Shown one piece after another: positions 28,335 through 39,252 of a stretch of 64,000 nt of DNA. The notes under the pieces were generated by a model, which was not told the origin of the DNA, did no database searches, and saw only the letters and a program-made list of their open reading frames with translations. The DNA comes from Candidatus Nitrotoga sp. CP45. GTDB taxonomy: Bacteria > Pseudomonadota > Gammaproteobacteria > Burkholderiales > Gallionellaceae. The position numbers were made by a program, and so were the translations under genes. The stretch covers positions 124,001-188,000 of the forward strand of contig CAMCFJ010000001.1 in the NCBI GenBank assembly GCA_945874105.1. Reading direction: 5' to 3'. Numbering within the stretch: position 1 is the stretch's first letter; the number at the start of each line of letters is the position of its first letter.

Positions 28335-29795
28335 TTACACCTCGATATGTTGCGGAGTGCGGGTGTGCCAATCGGTCACCTGCTGATATTGATGTGCTAC
28401 GTTTAGCATGCGCGCCTCGTCGAAATAATTGCCAATAATTTGTAAGCCAACGGGTAGGCCATTGCCGCTGAAGCCTGCCGGGATGGACATGCCGGGCAGG
28501 CCTGCGAGATTCACCGCGATGGTATAGATGTCGGAAAGGTACATTTGCACCGGGTCATCGTTTTTCTCACCCAGATTGAAGGCAGTGGTGGGAGTGGTTG
28601 GTCCCATGATGACGTCACATTGCTTGAATGCTTCGACAAAATCCTGCGCGATCAGGCGGCGAATTTTCTGCGCCTGCAAATAATAGGCGTCATAGTAACC
28701 GTGCGATAGCACATAAGTGCCGATCATAATGCGTCGCTTAACTTCTTCACCAAAACCTTGCGCGCGCGATTTCTCATACATGTCTGCAAGATTGGTGTAT
28801 TCCGGCGCGCGGTAGCCGTAACGCACACCGTCATATCTCGACAGATTGCTGGAGGCCTCTGCCGGAGCAAGCACGTAATACACCGGGATGGACAGACGCG
28901 AGTTGGGCAGGCTGATGTCTACCACGCTGGCACCTAATTTTTTATATTCGGCAATGGACGCTTCGATCGCTTGTGCGACATCTGCACTTAAACCTGCGGC
29001 GAAAAACTCTTTAGGCAGGCCGATGCGCAGACCATTCAGCGGCTTATTTAAATCCCGTGCGTAATTCTCTGTTTCACGTGGCAGGCTAGTAGAATCGCGT
29101 TCGTCGAAGCCAGCCATTACATTCAGCAACAACGCCAAATCTTCCGCGCTGCGCGCCATGGGCCCGGCCTGATCCAGGCTGGAAGCAAAGGCGATCATGC
29201 CGTAGCGCGAGACCACGCCATAAGTGGGTTTCAGGCCTGAGATGCCGCATAGCGCGGCTGGTTGGCGGATAGAGCCGCCAGTGTCAGTGCCGGTGGCTGC
29301 TGCACATAAGCGTGCCGACACCGCGGCTGCACTGCCGCCGGAGCTGCCGCCGGGCACGGCGTTGGGGTTCCAGGGGTTTTTTACAGAGCCAAAATAAGAA
29401 GTTTCATTGCTGGAACCCATGGCGAACTCGTCCATGTTGGTCTTGCCCAAATTTACCGCGCCAACGCGGTTGAATTGCTCAATCACATGCGCATCGTAGG
29501 GGGCAACAAAATTAGACAGCATTTTCGAGCCGCAGGTGGTGCGCCAACCCATGGCACAGAATATATCCTTCTGGGCGATGGGAATGCCGGTGAGAGCGTG
29601 GGCTTCGGATTGCGCTAACTGGACATCGGCTGCGCGTGCCTGTACCAAGCTCATCTCCTCATTTATCGTGATGTAGGCGTTGAGTTTTGAGTTGAGAGCG
29701 GCAATGCGGTGGAGATACAGTTGTGTCAACTCAACGCTGGAAATTTTCTTGCTGCGCAATGCTGCGCCTAGCTGTAGCAAACTGGAATTAAGCAT
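28335..29795 (-). CDS. gatA: Asp-tRNA(Asn)/Glu-tRNA(Gln) amidotransferase subunit A
   Basis: Amidase subunit that releases ammonia from glutamine for GatB. 486 residues of the amidase-signature family: catalytic lysine in IAQKDIF, and the [13 protein letters not shown] plus [12 protein letters not shown] serine-rich signature. Middle gene of gatCAB. Confidence 0.98.
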   Translation of the reverse strand: MLNSSLLQLGAALRSKKISSVELTQLYLHRIAALNSKLNAYITINEEMSLVQARAADVQLAQSEAHALTGIPIAQKDIFCAMGWRTTCGSKMLSNFVAPYDAHVIEQFNRVGAVNLGKTNMDEFAMGSSNETSYFGSVKNPWNPNAVPGGSSGGSAAAVSARLCAAATGTDTGGSIRQPAALCGISGLKPTYGVVSRYGMIAFASSLDQAGPMARSAEDLALLLNVMAGFDERDSTSLPRETENYARDLNKPLNGLRIGLPKEFFAAGLSADVAQAIEASIAEYKKLGASVVDISLPNSRLSIPVYYVLAPAEASSNLSRYDGVRYGYRAPEYTNLADMYEKSRAQGFGEEVKRRIMIGTYVLSHGYYDAYYLQAQKIRRLIAQDFVEAFKQCDVIMGPTTPTTAFNLGEKNDDPVQMYLSDIYTIAVNLAGLPGMSIPAGFSGNGLPVGLQIIGNYFDEARMLNVAHQYQQVTDWHTRTPQHIEV

Positions 29796-29813
29796 GGTCT
29801 TGGAACTGGATAG

Positions 29814-30101
29814 TTATTCGATGACTTGGGGTACTAAGTACAATCCCTTTTTAATTTGCGGGGCTGCGGCCTGAAATAGCTCGCGTTGATTGTGTTCAGT
29901 GACCACATCCGCACGCAAGCGTTGGGTTATGTCCTGAGCGTGCGACATCGGTGCAATCCCGGTAGTATCGACTGCCTGCATTTCGGCGATCAAGCCAAAG
30001 ATATTCAAAAGCTGGGCGTGCGCTGTTTGCGCTTCCTGCTCGGTCATTCCTAGTCGAGCCAACCGAGCAACCTTATAGACATCATTGATACTGAGCGACA
30101 T
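29814..30101 (-). CDS. gatC: Asp-tRNA(Asn)/Glu-tRNA(Gln) amidotransferase subunit C
   Basis: 95-residue GatC that stabilises GatA-GatB. Starts MSLSINDVYKVARLARLGMTEQE and contains the M-Q-A-VDT region typical of the family. First gene of gatCAB, divergent from mreB across a 112-bp promoter region. Confidence 0.97.
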   Translation of the reverse strand: MSLSINDVYKVARLARLGMTEQEAQTAHAQLLNIFGLIAEMQAVDTTGIAPMSHAQDITQRLRADVVTEHNQRELFQAAAPQIKKGLYLVPQVIE

Positions 30102-30132
30102 AGGCTGAATTCTTTATCTTTATTAAAAGTAG

Positions 30133-31257
<1,125 letters not shown>

Positions 31258-31404
31258 GCATCAGATTTACGGCATGTGGATAATTTTAAATTAATACAGT
31301 CCAGTAATTCCCTTCTCGTCCGCTTTTGCTTCCGTAAACGGAAGAGAATGGCGTTGATGTTGTAACCGAGAATTGTAAGCAGAAATGGCTGTTGAAAAGC
31401 CCTA

Positions 31405-32316
31405 ATGGAACAAAATCAGCCCCTTCGCTTCTTCAATCGAGGCCCCTCTCCTGCCGCCCGGCTGGCATTTTTCGCGCTGCTTTCATTGCTGTTATTGTTT
31501 GTGGATGTACGGTATCGATACCTGGAATCCATACGTAGCGGCCTTTCAGTCTTGGTGTACCCTCTGCAACGGTTAGTCACGGCACCAGGTAATCTATGGC
31601 ATGAGGTTGATGCTTTCTTTGTCTCCCATAACAGCTTGATTCGCGACAATGCTGAATTACGCCATCTGAATACTTTGGATGTCGCGCAGTTGCTGCAACT
31701 GGAGGTGCTGAAAGCGGAGAATCAGCACTTGCGTGACCTTCTTATGGTGCAGCAGCGTGCCGATTATCCAATGCAGCTAGCCGAAATTATATATGTCGAA
31801 CGGGACATATTTAATAGAAAAATATTATTGGACAAAGGCACGCAGGCCAATGTGCTGGCCGGACAGATAGTTATGGATGATAGCGGTATCGTCGGACAGG
31901 TTACACGTGTTTATCCTTGGATGAGCGAGGTCACGTTAATTACTGATAAGGATCACGCGGTGCCGGTGCAGGTGCTGCGCAATGGCTTGCGTGCAGTGGT
32001 GTTCGGCTCTGGCGACACCGGTGAGCTGGCACTGCGCTATATACCCATTAGTTCTGACATTCAGAATGGCGATGTGTTGGTAACTTCCGGCATTGATGGC
32101 ACTTATCCGCATGGCTTGCCGGTGGCCAAGGTAATCCATGTTGAGCGCGATCCTGCCTATCCTTTTGCGCGCATCCTGTGTGCGCCGATTGCAGGGGTGG
32201 ATAAGCGCCGCCAACTGTTGATCTTGTCCGTGTTACTGAAGATACCGCCGCGTCCGGAGGTGGCTGTGGAAACCGCGACCGACAAGCCTAAAAGTGGCAG
32301 ACGGGGGAGCCGGTGA
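31405..32316 (+). CDS. mreC: rod shape-determining protein MreC
   Basis: Bitopic inner-membrane protein linking MreB with PBP2. 303 residues: one membrane helix (about 16-35), coiled coil (about 65-115) and two beta-barrel subdomains. Its TGA overlaps the GTG start of mreD. Confidence 0.96.
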   Translation: MEQNQPLRFFNRGPSPAARLAFFALLSLLLLFVDVRYRYLESIRSGLSVLVYPLQRLVTAPGNLWHEVDAFFVSHNSLIRDNAELRHLNTLDVAQLLQLEVLKAENQHLRDLLMVQQRADYPMQLAEIIYVERDIFNRKILLDKGTQANVLAGQIVMDDSGIVGQVTRVYPWMSEVTLITDKDHAVPVQVLRNGLRAVVFGSGDTGELALRYIPISSDIQNGDVLVTSGIDGTYPHGLPVAKVIHVERDPAYPFARILCAPIAGVDKRRQLLILSVLLKIPPRPEVAVETATDKPKSGRRGSR

Positions 32317-32831
32317 GAGATCACATTCAGAAAGACCAGGAATTCCAGTTGCCCGTCAGCCGTTCTTTCATTGCAGCCAGCCTGTTTGTTGCGCTGATGC
32401 TCAATTGGTTGCCATGGCAAGGTGTCTGGCTTGTGGTTCGTCCAGATTTTGTTGCGTTGGTATTACTCTACTGGTGCACGCACAAACCGTATCACGTCGG
32501 CATTAGTATTGCGTGGGCGGTAGGCATACTTGCCGATGTTGCTGACGCAAGTCTCTTTGGGCAGCATGCACTGGCATACTCGGTATTGGCTTTCAGCGGC
32601 ATCGTGTTGCATCGCCGGGTGTTGATGTTCAATTTGCGCCAGCAGACCCTGCAAATCTTCCCGTTGTTATTGCTGGCATATGCGATTTACGCCGCAGTGC
32701 ATTGGCAGCTGCGCGGCAATATTTCATGGGAATACTTCATCGGCAGTGTAGTGTCGACCTTGCTGTGGGCACCCTTGACCTTATTGTTGCAGACCTTGCG
32801 TCGTCCCCGTGCTGCATCTGATCAGTTATGA
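32313..32831 (+). CDS. mreD: rod shape-determining protein MreD
   Basis: 172-residue polytopic membrane protein (about five helices) of the elongasome. GTG start at 32313 overlaps mreC by 4 bp, and its stop overlaps mrdA by 4 bp (ATGA). Confidence 0.93.
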   Translation: MRDHIQKDQEFQLPVSRSFIAASLFVALMLNWLPWQGVWLVVRPDFVALVLLYWCTHKPYHVGISIAWAVGILADVADASLFGQHALAYSVLAFSGIVLHRRVLMFNLRQQTLQIFPLLLLAYAIYAAVHWQLRGNISWEYFIGSVVSTLLWAPLTLLLQTLRRPRAASDQL

Positions 32832-34729
32832 AGCGTCTCATCGAGTTTAAAGACACTCAACGAGAAATCCATAATTTTCGGCTGCGTCTGGCGCTCAGTT
32901 TAGGGTTTGTGCTACTTCTGCTGTTACTACTGCTGGTGCGTTTTGTATATTTGCAGGTGATGCAACATAGCCACTACCAAACTCTGGCAGAGAATAATCG
33001 CATTTCCATCGTGCCCATCGCGCCCAGCCGCGGTCTGATACTTGACCGCAATGGCGTGGTTCTGGCACATAATTATTCTGCTTATACTTTAGAAATAACA
33101 TTAAGCAAGGTGATCGATCTGAAGGCGACGATTGATGAGCTTGCGAAAATAGTTGATATTCAGCCCGGAGATCGCAAGCGCATTAAGAGACTGCTGGCCG
33201 ATAATCGAAAATTTGAAAGCCTGCCGATACGCAATCGTTTGACGGATGATGAGGTGGCGCGCTTTGCTACGCAGCGCTATCGTTTCCCCGGCGTTGAAAT
33301 CAAGGCGCGCCTGTTCCGTGAATATCCATACCACGAGCAGATTTCTCACCTGATCGGTTACATCGGCCGTATTAATGAGAGTGAAATTGCGCAGCTCGAG
33401 GAGGATGAAATAGCCGCTAATTATCGTGGCTCTGATTACATTGGCAAGACTGGTATCGAGCAGAATTACGAGAGTGAATTGCATGGTAAAACCGGCTTCC
33501 AGCAGGTGGAAGTCGATGCGGGGGGGCGCGAGGTGCGAGTGCTGTCGCGCACCCCACCGGTATCGGGCAACAACCTGGTACTAACGATAGACGCCAAGTT
33601 GCAGGGAGTTGCCGAGCAGGCGTTCGGCAATTATCGAGGTGCGCTAGTGGCTATAGACCCAAGCAATGGGGAGGTATTGGCCTTTGTCAGCAAGCCGGGC
33701 TACGATCCAAACCTATTCATTGATGGCATTGATGAACAGAGCTGGAATGAGCTGAACAACTCGTCCGATGTGCCACTCAACAATCGCGCATTGCGTGGCC
33801 AATATTCACCAGGCTCCACCATCAAGCCGTTCATGGCATTGGCTGGGCTGCATTACAAAAAACGCACCCCAAGCTACGCTATCAGTGACCCGGGTTACTT
33901 CAGCCTGCCAAACAGCCATCACCAATACCGTGATTGGAAAAAGGGTGGGCACGGCAGCGTAGACTTGTTTAAATCCATCGTGGTGTCGTGTGACACTTAT
34001 TATTATGGGCTGGCCAACGAACTGGGCATAGACAACATATACAGTTTTTTTTCGGAGTTTGGATTCGGGAAGAAAACCGGCATTGATCTGGAAGGTGAGG
34101 TTTCCGGCTTGATGCCATCGCAGGAGTGGAAGCAGAAACGTCACCAACAAAAATGGTATGCCGGCGACACGATTTCGGTTGGTATCGGCCAGGGCTACAA
34201 TCTGGTTACCCCGCTGCAATTGGCTTACGCCACTGCGATACTGGCCAATGATGGCGTAGCCTACCGTCCGCATCTGCTGAAGGAGGTGCAAAGCTTGCGC
34301 ACTAGCGAAAAACGCATATTGGGGATGAATCAGGAATCCAATCTCAACCTCAATGCGGAGCATCTCGCGCTGGTGAAAAGCGCGATGGTGGCGGTGACGC
34401 AACCTGGAGGAACGGCCGCAAGGGCGGGCGCAGGTGCACCCTATGTTTTTGCCGGTAAAACCGGCACGGCGCAGGTAATAGGCATGAAACAGGGTGAGAA
34501 GTACATCGAAAGCAAGATACAGGAGCACCATCGCGACCACGCCTGGTTTATGGCCTTTGCGCCTTCAGACCAGCCCAGGATTGCGCTGGCAGTACTTGTT
34601 GAGAACGGCGGACATGGCAGCTCCACCGCTGCGCCGATTGCGCGTAAGGTGTTGGACTACTTCCTGCTGGGTAAGCTGCCTCAGCCATTGCTTGCAGTGG
34701 ATGAGGCAGAAGGGGCAGAAGATGACTAG
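32828..34729 (+). CDS. mrdA: penicillin-binding protein 2 (elongasome transpeptidase)
   Basis: Class B PBP cross-linking peptidoglycan during elongation. 633 residues: one N-terminal membrane helix (about 20-45), a dimerisation/head domain, and a transpeptidase domain with the active-site STIKPF (SxxK), the SCDTYYY (SxN-type) region and KTGTAQV. Overlaps mreD by 4 bp and rodA by 8 bp. Confidence 0.97.
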   Translation: MKRLIEFKDTQREIHNFRLRLALSLGFVLLLLLLLLVRFVYLQVMQHSHYQTLAENNRISIVPIAPSRGLILDRNGVVLAHNYSAYTLEITLSKVIDLKATIDELAKIVDIQPGDRKRIKRLLADNRKFESLPIRNRLTDDEVARFATQRYRFPGVEIKARLFREYPYHEQISHLIGYIGRINESEIAQLEEDEIAANYRGSDYIGKTGIEQNYESELHGKTGFQQVEVDAGGREVRVLSRTPPVSGNNLVLTIDAKLQGVAEQAFGNYRGALVAIDPSNGEVLAFVSKPGYDPNLFIDGIDEQSWNELNNSSDVPLNNRALRGQYSPGSTIKPFMALAGLHYKKRTPSYAISDPGYFSLPNSHHQYRDWKKGGHGSVDLFKSIVVSCDTYYYGLANELGIDNIYSFFSEFGFGKKTGIDLEGEVSGLMPSQEWKQKRHQQKWYAGDTISVGIGQGYNLVTPLQLAYATAILANDGVAYRPHLLKEVQSLRTSEKRILGMNQESNLNLNAEHLALVKSAMVAVTQPGGTAARAGAGAPYVFAGKTGTAQVIGMKQGEKYIESKIQEHHRDHAWFMAFAPSDQPRIALAVLVENGGHGSSTAAPIARKVLDYFLLGKLPQPLLAVDEAEGAEDD

Positions 34730-35819
34730 ACGACGTCTGTGGCAACGCTTCGTCGCGCACCTTGACCCCGTGCTGCTGGCTGCGCTTGGACTGCTTCTGT
34801 TGGTTAGTTTGGTGGTGCTGTATAGCGCCAGTGGTGGCAACTGGTTCCGTGTGTTGGCGCAGATGACGAATATACTGGTGGCGTGCGTCGCACTATGGAT
34901 TGTGGCCAACATGCCGCTTCATTATCTGATGCGGGCCGCCGTGCCAGTCTATCTGCTAGGGATGGTGCTGCTGATCGCCGTGGCGTTCTTCGGTGAAATT
35001 GCACACGGGGCACGGCGCTGGCTAAACATCGGGGTGACTACCATTCAGCCTTCCGAGCTAATGAGGATAGCCGTGCCGTTGATGATGGCCTGGTATTTTG
35101 AAAAGCACGAAGCCACGTTGACCTTAAAAAATTATTTCGTCGCAACCTTGCTGTTGTTGCTGCCGGTAGCGTTAATTGCGCGCCAGCCAGATTTGGGAAC
35201 AGCCATTCTGATCGCCGCTAGCGGATTTTATGTGCTATTCCTGGCCGGTATATCCTGGCGTGTCATGCTGACTTCCCTGGTAATTTTAATGGCAAGTATG
35301 CCGCTTGCGTGGTCCACGCTGCACGACTATCAGCGCCATCGTATTATGATGTTGCTTGATCCGGCGCAGGATGCACTGGGCAGTGGTTATCACACTATCC
35401 AGGCCATCATTGCGGTGGGTTCCGGCGGGATGTTTGGCAAGGGGTATCTCAATGGCACTCAGACGCACCTCGACTTTCTGCCGGAGCGCACCACCGACTT
35501 CATTTTTGCTGTGTATTCGGAAGAATTCGGCTTGTTCGGTAATATTGTGCTGTTAAGCTTGTACTTGTTCGTTATTGCGCGTGGTTTCGTTATTACTGCC
35601 AATGCGTCAACTTACTTTACACGTCTTATGGCCGGCAGTATTACACTCACTTTTTTCACCTATGCTTTCGTCAACATGGGCATGGTGAGCGGCATTCTGC
35701 CAGTGGTGGGCGTACCGTTACCGCTCATTAGTTACGGCGGCACGTCCATGGTCATTTTATTGCTTGGCTTTGGTATGCTCATGAGTATTCATACTCATAA
35801 AAAATTGGTGCAGACTTGA
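34722..35819 (+). CDS. rodA: rod shape SEDS glycosyltransferase RodA
   Basis: SEDS-family peptidoglycan polymerase paired with PBP2. 365 residues with about ten membrane helices and family motifs GGMFGKGYLNGTQ, LPERTTDFIFAVYSEEFG and PLISYGGTS. I start at ATG 34722 (MTRRRLW), which overlaps the mrdA stop; the longer frame is in shadow of mrdA. Last gene of the rod operon. Confidence 0.96.
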   Translation: MTRRRLWQRFVAHLDPVLLAALGLLLLVSLVVLYSASGGNWFRVLAQMTNILVACVALWIVANMPLHYLMRAAVPVYLLGMVLLIAVAFFGEIAHGARRWLNIGVTTIQPSELMRIAVPLMMAWYFEKHEATLTLKNYFVATLLLLLPVALIARQPDLGTAILIAASGFYVLFLAGISWRVMLTSLVILMASMPLAWSTLHDYQRHRIMMLLDPAQDALGSGYHTIQAIIAVGSGGMFGKGYLNGTQTHLDFLPERTTDFIFAVYSEEFGLFGNIVLLSLYLFVIARGFVITANASTYFTRLMAGSITLTFFTYAFVNMGMVSGILPVVGVPLPLISYGGTSMVILLLGFGMLMSIHTHKKLVQT

Positions 35820-35974
35820 CGAATAATGTTTGTAGTTAACGCATGGTAAACTCATGGGTTGATTGGCTTTAAACCCGATAATTTATTAGAATCAATGGTT
35901 TTTTTCGGTTGTGGAAACTGGCAACTATAGCTTTATTAAGGTATGTCATTATTTTGTAACAATGAGAATTTAAT

Positions 35975-36058
35975 ATGATGAAACTGCCGTGTGAGAGTGA
36001 CCTGAGTAAAGAGATGAAGAAAAAAATATTGAAATACTTCATTTCACAAGCACTATGA
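35975..36058 (+). CDS. 27-residue leader ORF coupled to the RND operon
   Basis: The small frame begins ATGATG at 35975, encodes a basic 27-residue peptide (MMKLPCESDL..., then a KKK stretch) and ends with a TGA at 36056-36058 that overlaps the ATG of the RND pump (ATGA). The pump has no Shine-Dalgarno of its own just upstream, so its translation may depend on ribosomes finishing this ORF. No family is recognised. The overlap could be chance, but the geometry is that of coupled genes. Confidence 0.5.
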   Translation: MMKLPCESDLSKEMKKKILKYFISQAL

Positions 36059-39000
36059 TTGAACTTGTCAAGATTGCTCTGCAGCGACCGTACACTTTTA
36101 TTGTGTTGGCGCTGCTAATCATTTTGGTCGGCCCGTTAGCGGCGCTGAAATCCCCTACCGATATTTTCCCCGATATCAAAATCCCGGTGATTGGCGCAGT
36201 GTGGTCTTATACGGGGTTGCCGCCGGACGATATGGCCGGACGTGTGATATACAGGTATGAACGAGCGCTTAGCTCAACTGTAAATGATATCGATCATATT
36301 GAGTCCCAATCGTTACCTGGCTACGGCATCGTCAAAATATTTTTTCAGCCAAATGTCGATATTAGAACGGCTACGGCTCAGGTTACGTCTATCTCGCAAA
36401 CAGTTTTAAAGCAAATGCCTCCCGGCATATCGCCGCCGCTAATTTTGAATTACAACGCGTCGACGGTACCGATTCTACAACTGGCACTATCAAGTCCATC
36501 GGTACCTGAGCAGAAATTATTCGACTTGGCCCAGAATTTTATTCGGCCACAGCTGGCATCGGTTCCCGGCACGACTATTCCTTCACCTTATGGTGGTAAA
36601 TCCCGACAAATTCAAATTGAATTGGATCAAAAGGCGATGCAGTCGAAGCGGATATCCGCCCAGGATGTGCAAAATGCGCTGGCATCGCAGACTCAAATTA
36701 TTCCAGTTGGGACACAGAAAATCGGTGGCTATGAATACAGTGTCAGATTAAATAATAGCCCGGATGCAATTGAAGAAATTAACAATTTCCCCATCAAGGT
36801 TGTTGGCGACAGTGTAATAACTTTCCGCGATATTGCGACTGTTCGAGATGGAAACCCGCCGCAGATCAATGTAGTGCGTGTGGATGGTGAACGTGCTGTA
36901 CTGATGACCATTTTAAAAAATGGGGCTGCCTCGACATTGGATATTGTGGCACGAGTGCGGCAGCTATTGCCAAAGCTGTCCGAGAGTATCCCGTCAGCGG
37001 TACGGCTTGAAGGCGTTGGAGATCAATCCGTGTTTGTAAAAGCTGCAATTGTTGGTGTTGCGGAAGAAGGGGTGATTGCCGCAGCGTTGACCAGTCTGAT
37101 GATTTTGCTTTTTCTGGGAAGTTGGCGTTCTACTGTAATTATTGCTATCTCGATTCCGCTTGCAATCTTGAGTTCAATTGTTGGGCTATCAATTGTAGGA
37201 GAAACGCTCAACATCATGACACTGGGTGGGCTGGCATTAGCAGTTGGGATATTGGTGGATGATGCGACGGTCACTATCGAGAACATTAACTGGCACTTGG
37301 AACACGGAAAAGATGTAAAAACCGCCATCATGGATGGCGCTCACCAAATTGTAACGCCAGCTTTTGTCTCCCTGTTATGTATTTGTATTGTGTTTGTCCC
37401 AATGTTTTTCCTGGAAGGGGTGGCACATTACTTGTTTGTTCCCATGGCAGAAGCGGTTATGTTTGCGATGATCGCCTCATTTTTGTTATCCAGGACTTTG
37501 GTTCCAACATTAGCGATGTATTTACTGAAACCTCATGCATTGGGAATAGGCCATTCTTTTCATGTTACTCAGCCAGTGTCGTACTCTAAAAATCCTCTTG
37601 TTAGATTTCAAGAGTGGTTTAATCGTGGGTTTAATGAAATTAGGGACAAATACTATGGGATGCTGGTCGCATTTATGTCCCATAGAAATAAATTCGTCGC
37701 TGGATTTTTATTCGCGGTGGGCATTTCTTTTGCCTTGATTCCGTGGTTAGGGCGAGATTTCTTCCCCTTGGTGGATGCAGGACAAATAAAAATCCATATT
37801 CGTGCGCCCGTTGGAACAAGGGTTGAAGAAACGGCAAGGATGTTTGATCGGATTGAATCAGATATTCGCCGGGCTATTCCGGCAAATGAGCTGGCAAGCG
37901 TTATCGATAATATTGGCCTTACCGTAAGCGGGATTAACCTTGTGTACAACAACACGGGAACGATAGGCCCGCAAGACGGGGATATTCTGATAGCCCTGCA
38001 CAAGGGACATGCGCCAACCGATAGTTATGTACGCCGCTTACGTGAATTTCTGCCGCAACAGTATCCGGGATCGACATTTTCTTTCTTGCCTGCGGATATC
38101 ATTAGTCAAATCTTGAATTTTGGTGCGCCAGCACCAATTGACGTCCAGGTTATGGGCCCAAATAGTGAGAAAAATCTTGAATATGCACAAATCCTTCAGC
38201 GTGATATCGCCAAAATTTCTGGAGTCGCAGATCTAAGAATTCAGCAAGCTTATAACTACCCTCAATTTTTAGTTGATGTGGATCGCATTCGGGCAAAGAA
38301 AGCGGGTATTACCGAACGCGATGTCACAAACAGTCTGGTCGTTACCTTGGCCGGTAGCGGGCAGGTGTCCCCGTCATATTGGCTTAATAAAGCGAACGGT
38401 GTTGCATACTCAATCGTGGCCCAAACCCCGAGCTTTAGAATTCAAAGTTTATCGGATCTTGAAAACATACCGGTTGTGGGGAGCGAGGCACGCGACCCCC
38501 AAATTCTGGGAGGGCTCGCGACCATTACCCGATCCAAGACGGCTGCGGTGGCGTCGCATTATGCGGTGCAACCAGTTATCGATATTTTTGCGACACCCGA
38601 CAGGAGAGATTTGGGCGCAATTGCAAGTGATATTGAGAAGGTGCTGCAAGCCCACGAAAAAGAACGGCCAAAAGGCGCAACGATTACGCTCCGTGGGCAG
38701 GTGAAAACCATGAATACAGCATTTAGCGGGTTATTGTTTGGTCTGCTGGCAGCAATCGTTTTGATTTATTTGCTGATCGTAGTGAATTTTCAATCCTGGA
38801 GTGATCCATTTATCATCGTTGCAGCACTTCCTGCTGCGCTAGCGGGAATTGTATGGATGTTGTTTGCAACTCATACGACCCTATCTGTTCCGGCATTAAC
38901 CGGTGCGATTATGTGCATGGGCGTGGCCACCGCCAACAGCATTCTGGTCGTGAGTTTTGCTCGAGAACGATTAGCACATACCGGTGATCCAATCAGAGCG

Positions 39001-39252
39001 GCACTGGAAGCGGGATTTGGCAGGTTTCGTCCGGTATTAATGACCGCGCTCGCCATGATCATTGGCATGGCACCCATGGCATTGGGGCTGGGTGACGGTG
39101 GCGAGCAAAATGCGCCTCTTGGCAGGGCAGTCGTTGGCGGGTTAATAACCGCGACTTGTGCCACCTTGTTTTTTGTTCCAGTTTTATTTGGCATGATTCA
39201 CGGGCGGCAGCCGCGCATAATCAAAACTAAGGGGGCAATTGAGCATGGATGA
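36055..39252 (+). CDS. RND efflux pump, inner-membrane permease
   Basis: Proton-driven resistance-nodulation-division transporter, 1065 residues, with 12 membrane helices and two large periplasmic loops. The proton-relay VDDATVTIENI in TM4 places it in the HAE1-like drug/solvent branch rather than heavy-metal CzcA. The gene order permease-adaptor-outer membrane factor is the reverse of acrAB-type operons. Substrate is unknown. Codon use looks slightly more AT-rich than in the rod genes on either side, in line with insertion between rodA and rlpA (impression, not calculated). Confidence 0.93.
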   Translation: MIELVKIALQRPYTFIVLALLIILVGPLAALKSPTDIFPDIKIPVIGAVWSYTGLPPDDMAGRVIYRYERALSSTVNDIDHIESQSLPGYGIVKIFFQPNVDIRTATAQVTSISQTVLKQMPPGISPPLILNYNASTVPILQLALSSPSVPEQKLFDLAQNFIRPQLASVPGTTIPSPYGGKSRQIQIELDQKAMQSKRISAQDVQNALASQTQIIPVGTQKIGGYEYSVRLNNSPDAIEEINNFPIKVVGDSVITFRDIATVRDGNPPQINVVRVDGERAVLMTILKNGAASTLDIVARVRQLLPKLSESIPSAVRLEGVGDQSVFVKAAIVGVAEEGVIAAALTSLMILLFLGSWRSTVIIAISIPLAILSSIVGLSIVGETLNIMTLGGLALAVGILVDDATVTIENINWHLEHGKDVKTAIMDGAHQIVTPAFVSLLCICIVFVPMFFLEGVAHYLFVPMAEAVMFAMIASFLLSRTLVPTLAMYLLKPHALGIGHSFHVTQPVSYSKNPLVRFQEWFNRGFNEIRDKYYGMLVAFMSHRNKFVAGFLFAVGISFALIPWLGRDFFPLVDAGQIKIHIRAPVGTRVEETARMFDRIESDIRRAIPANELASVIDNIGLTVSGINLVYNNTGTIGPQDGDILIALHKGHAPTDSYVRRLREFLPQQYPGSTFSFLPADIISQILNFGAPAPIDVQVMGPNSEKNLEYAQILQRDIAKISGVADLRIQQAYNYPQFLVDVDRIRAKKAGITERDVTNSLVVTLAGSGQVSPSYWLNKANGVAYSIVAQTPSFRIQSLSDLENIPVVGSEARDPQILGGLATITRSKTAAVASHYAVQPVIDIFATPDRRDLGAIASDIEKVLQAHEKERPKGATITLRGQVKTMNTAFSGLLFGLLAAIVLIYLLIVVNFQSWSDPFIIVAALPAALAGIVWMLFATHTTLSVPALTGAIMCMGVATANSILVVSFARERLAHTGDPIRAALEAGFGRFRPVLMTALAMIIGMAPMALGLGDGGEQNAPLGRAVVGGLITATCATLFFVPVLFGMIHGRQPRIIKTKGAIEHG

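Noticed and set aside
34494-34721. N-terminal extension of rodA
   Set aside because: It is the shifted frame of the mrdA 3' end; RodA homology begins at 34722.
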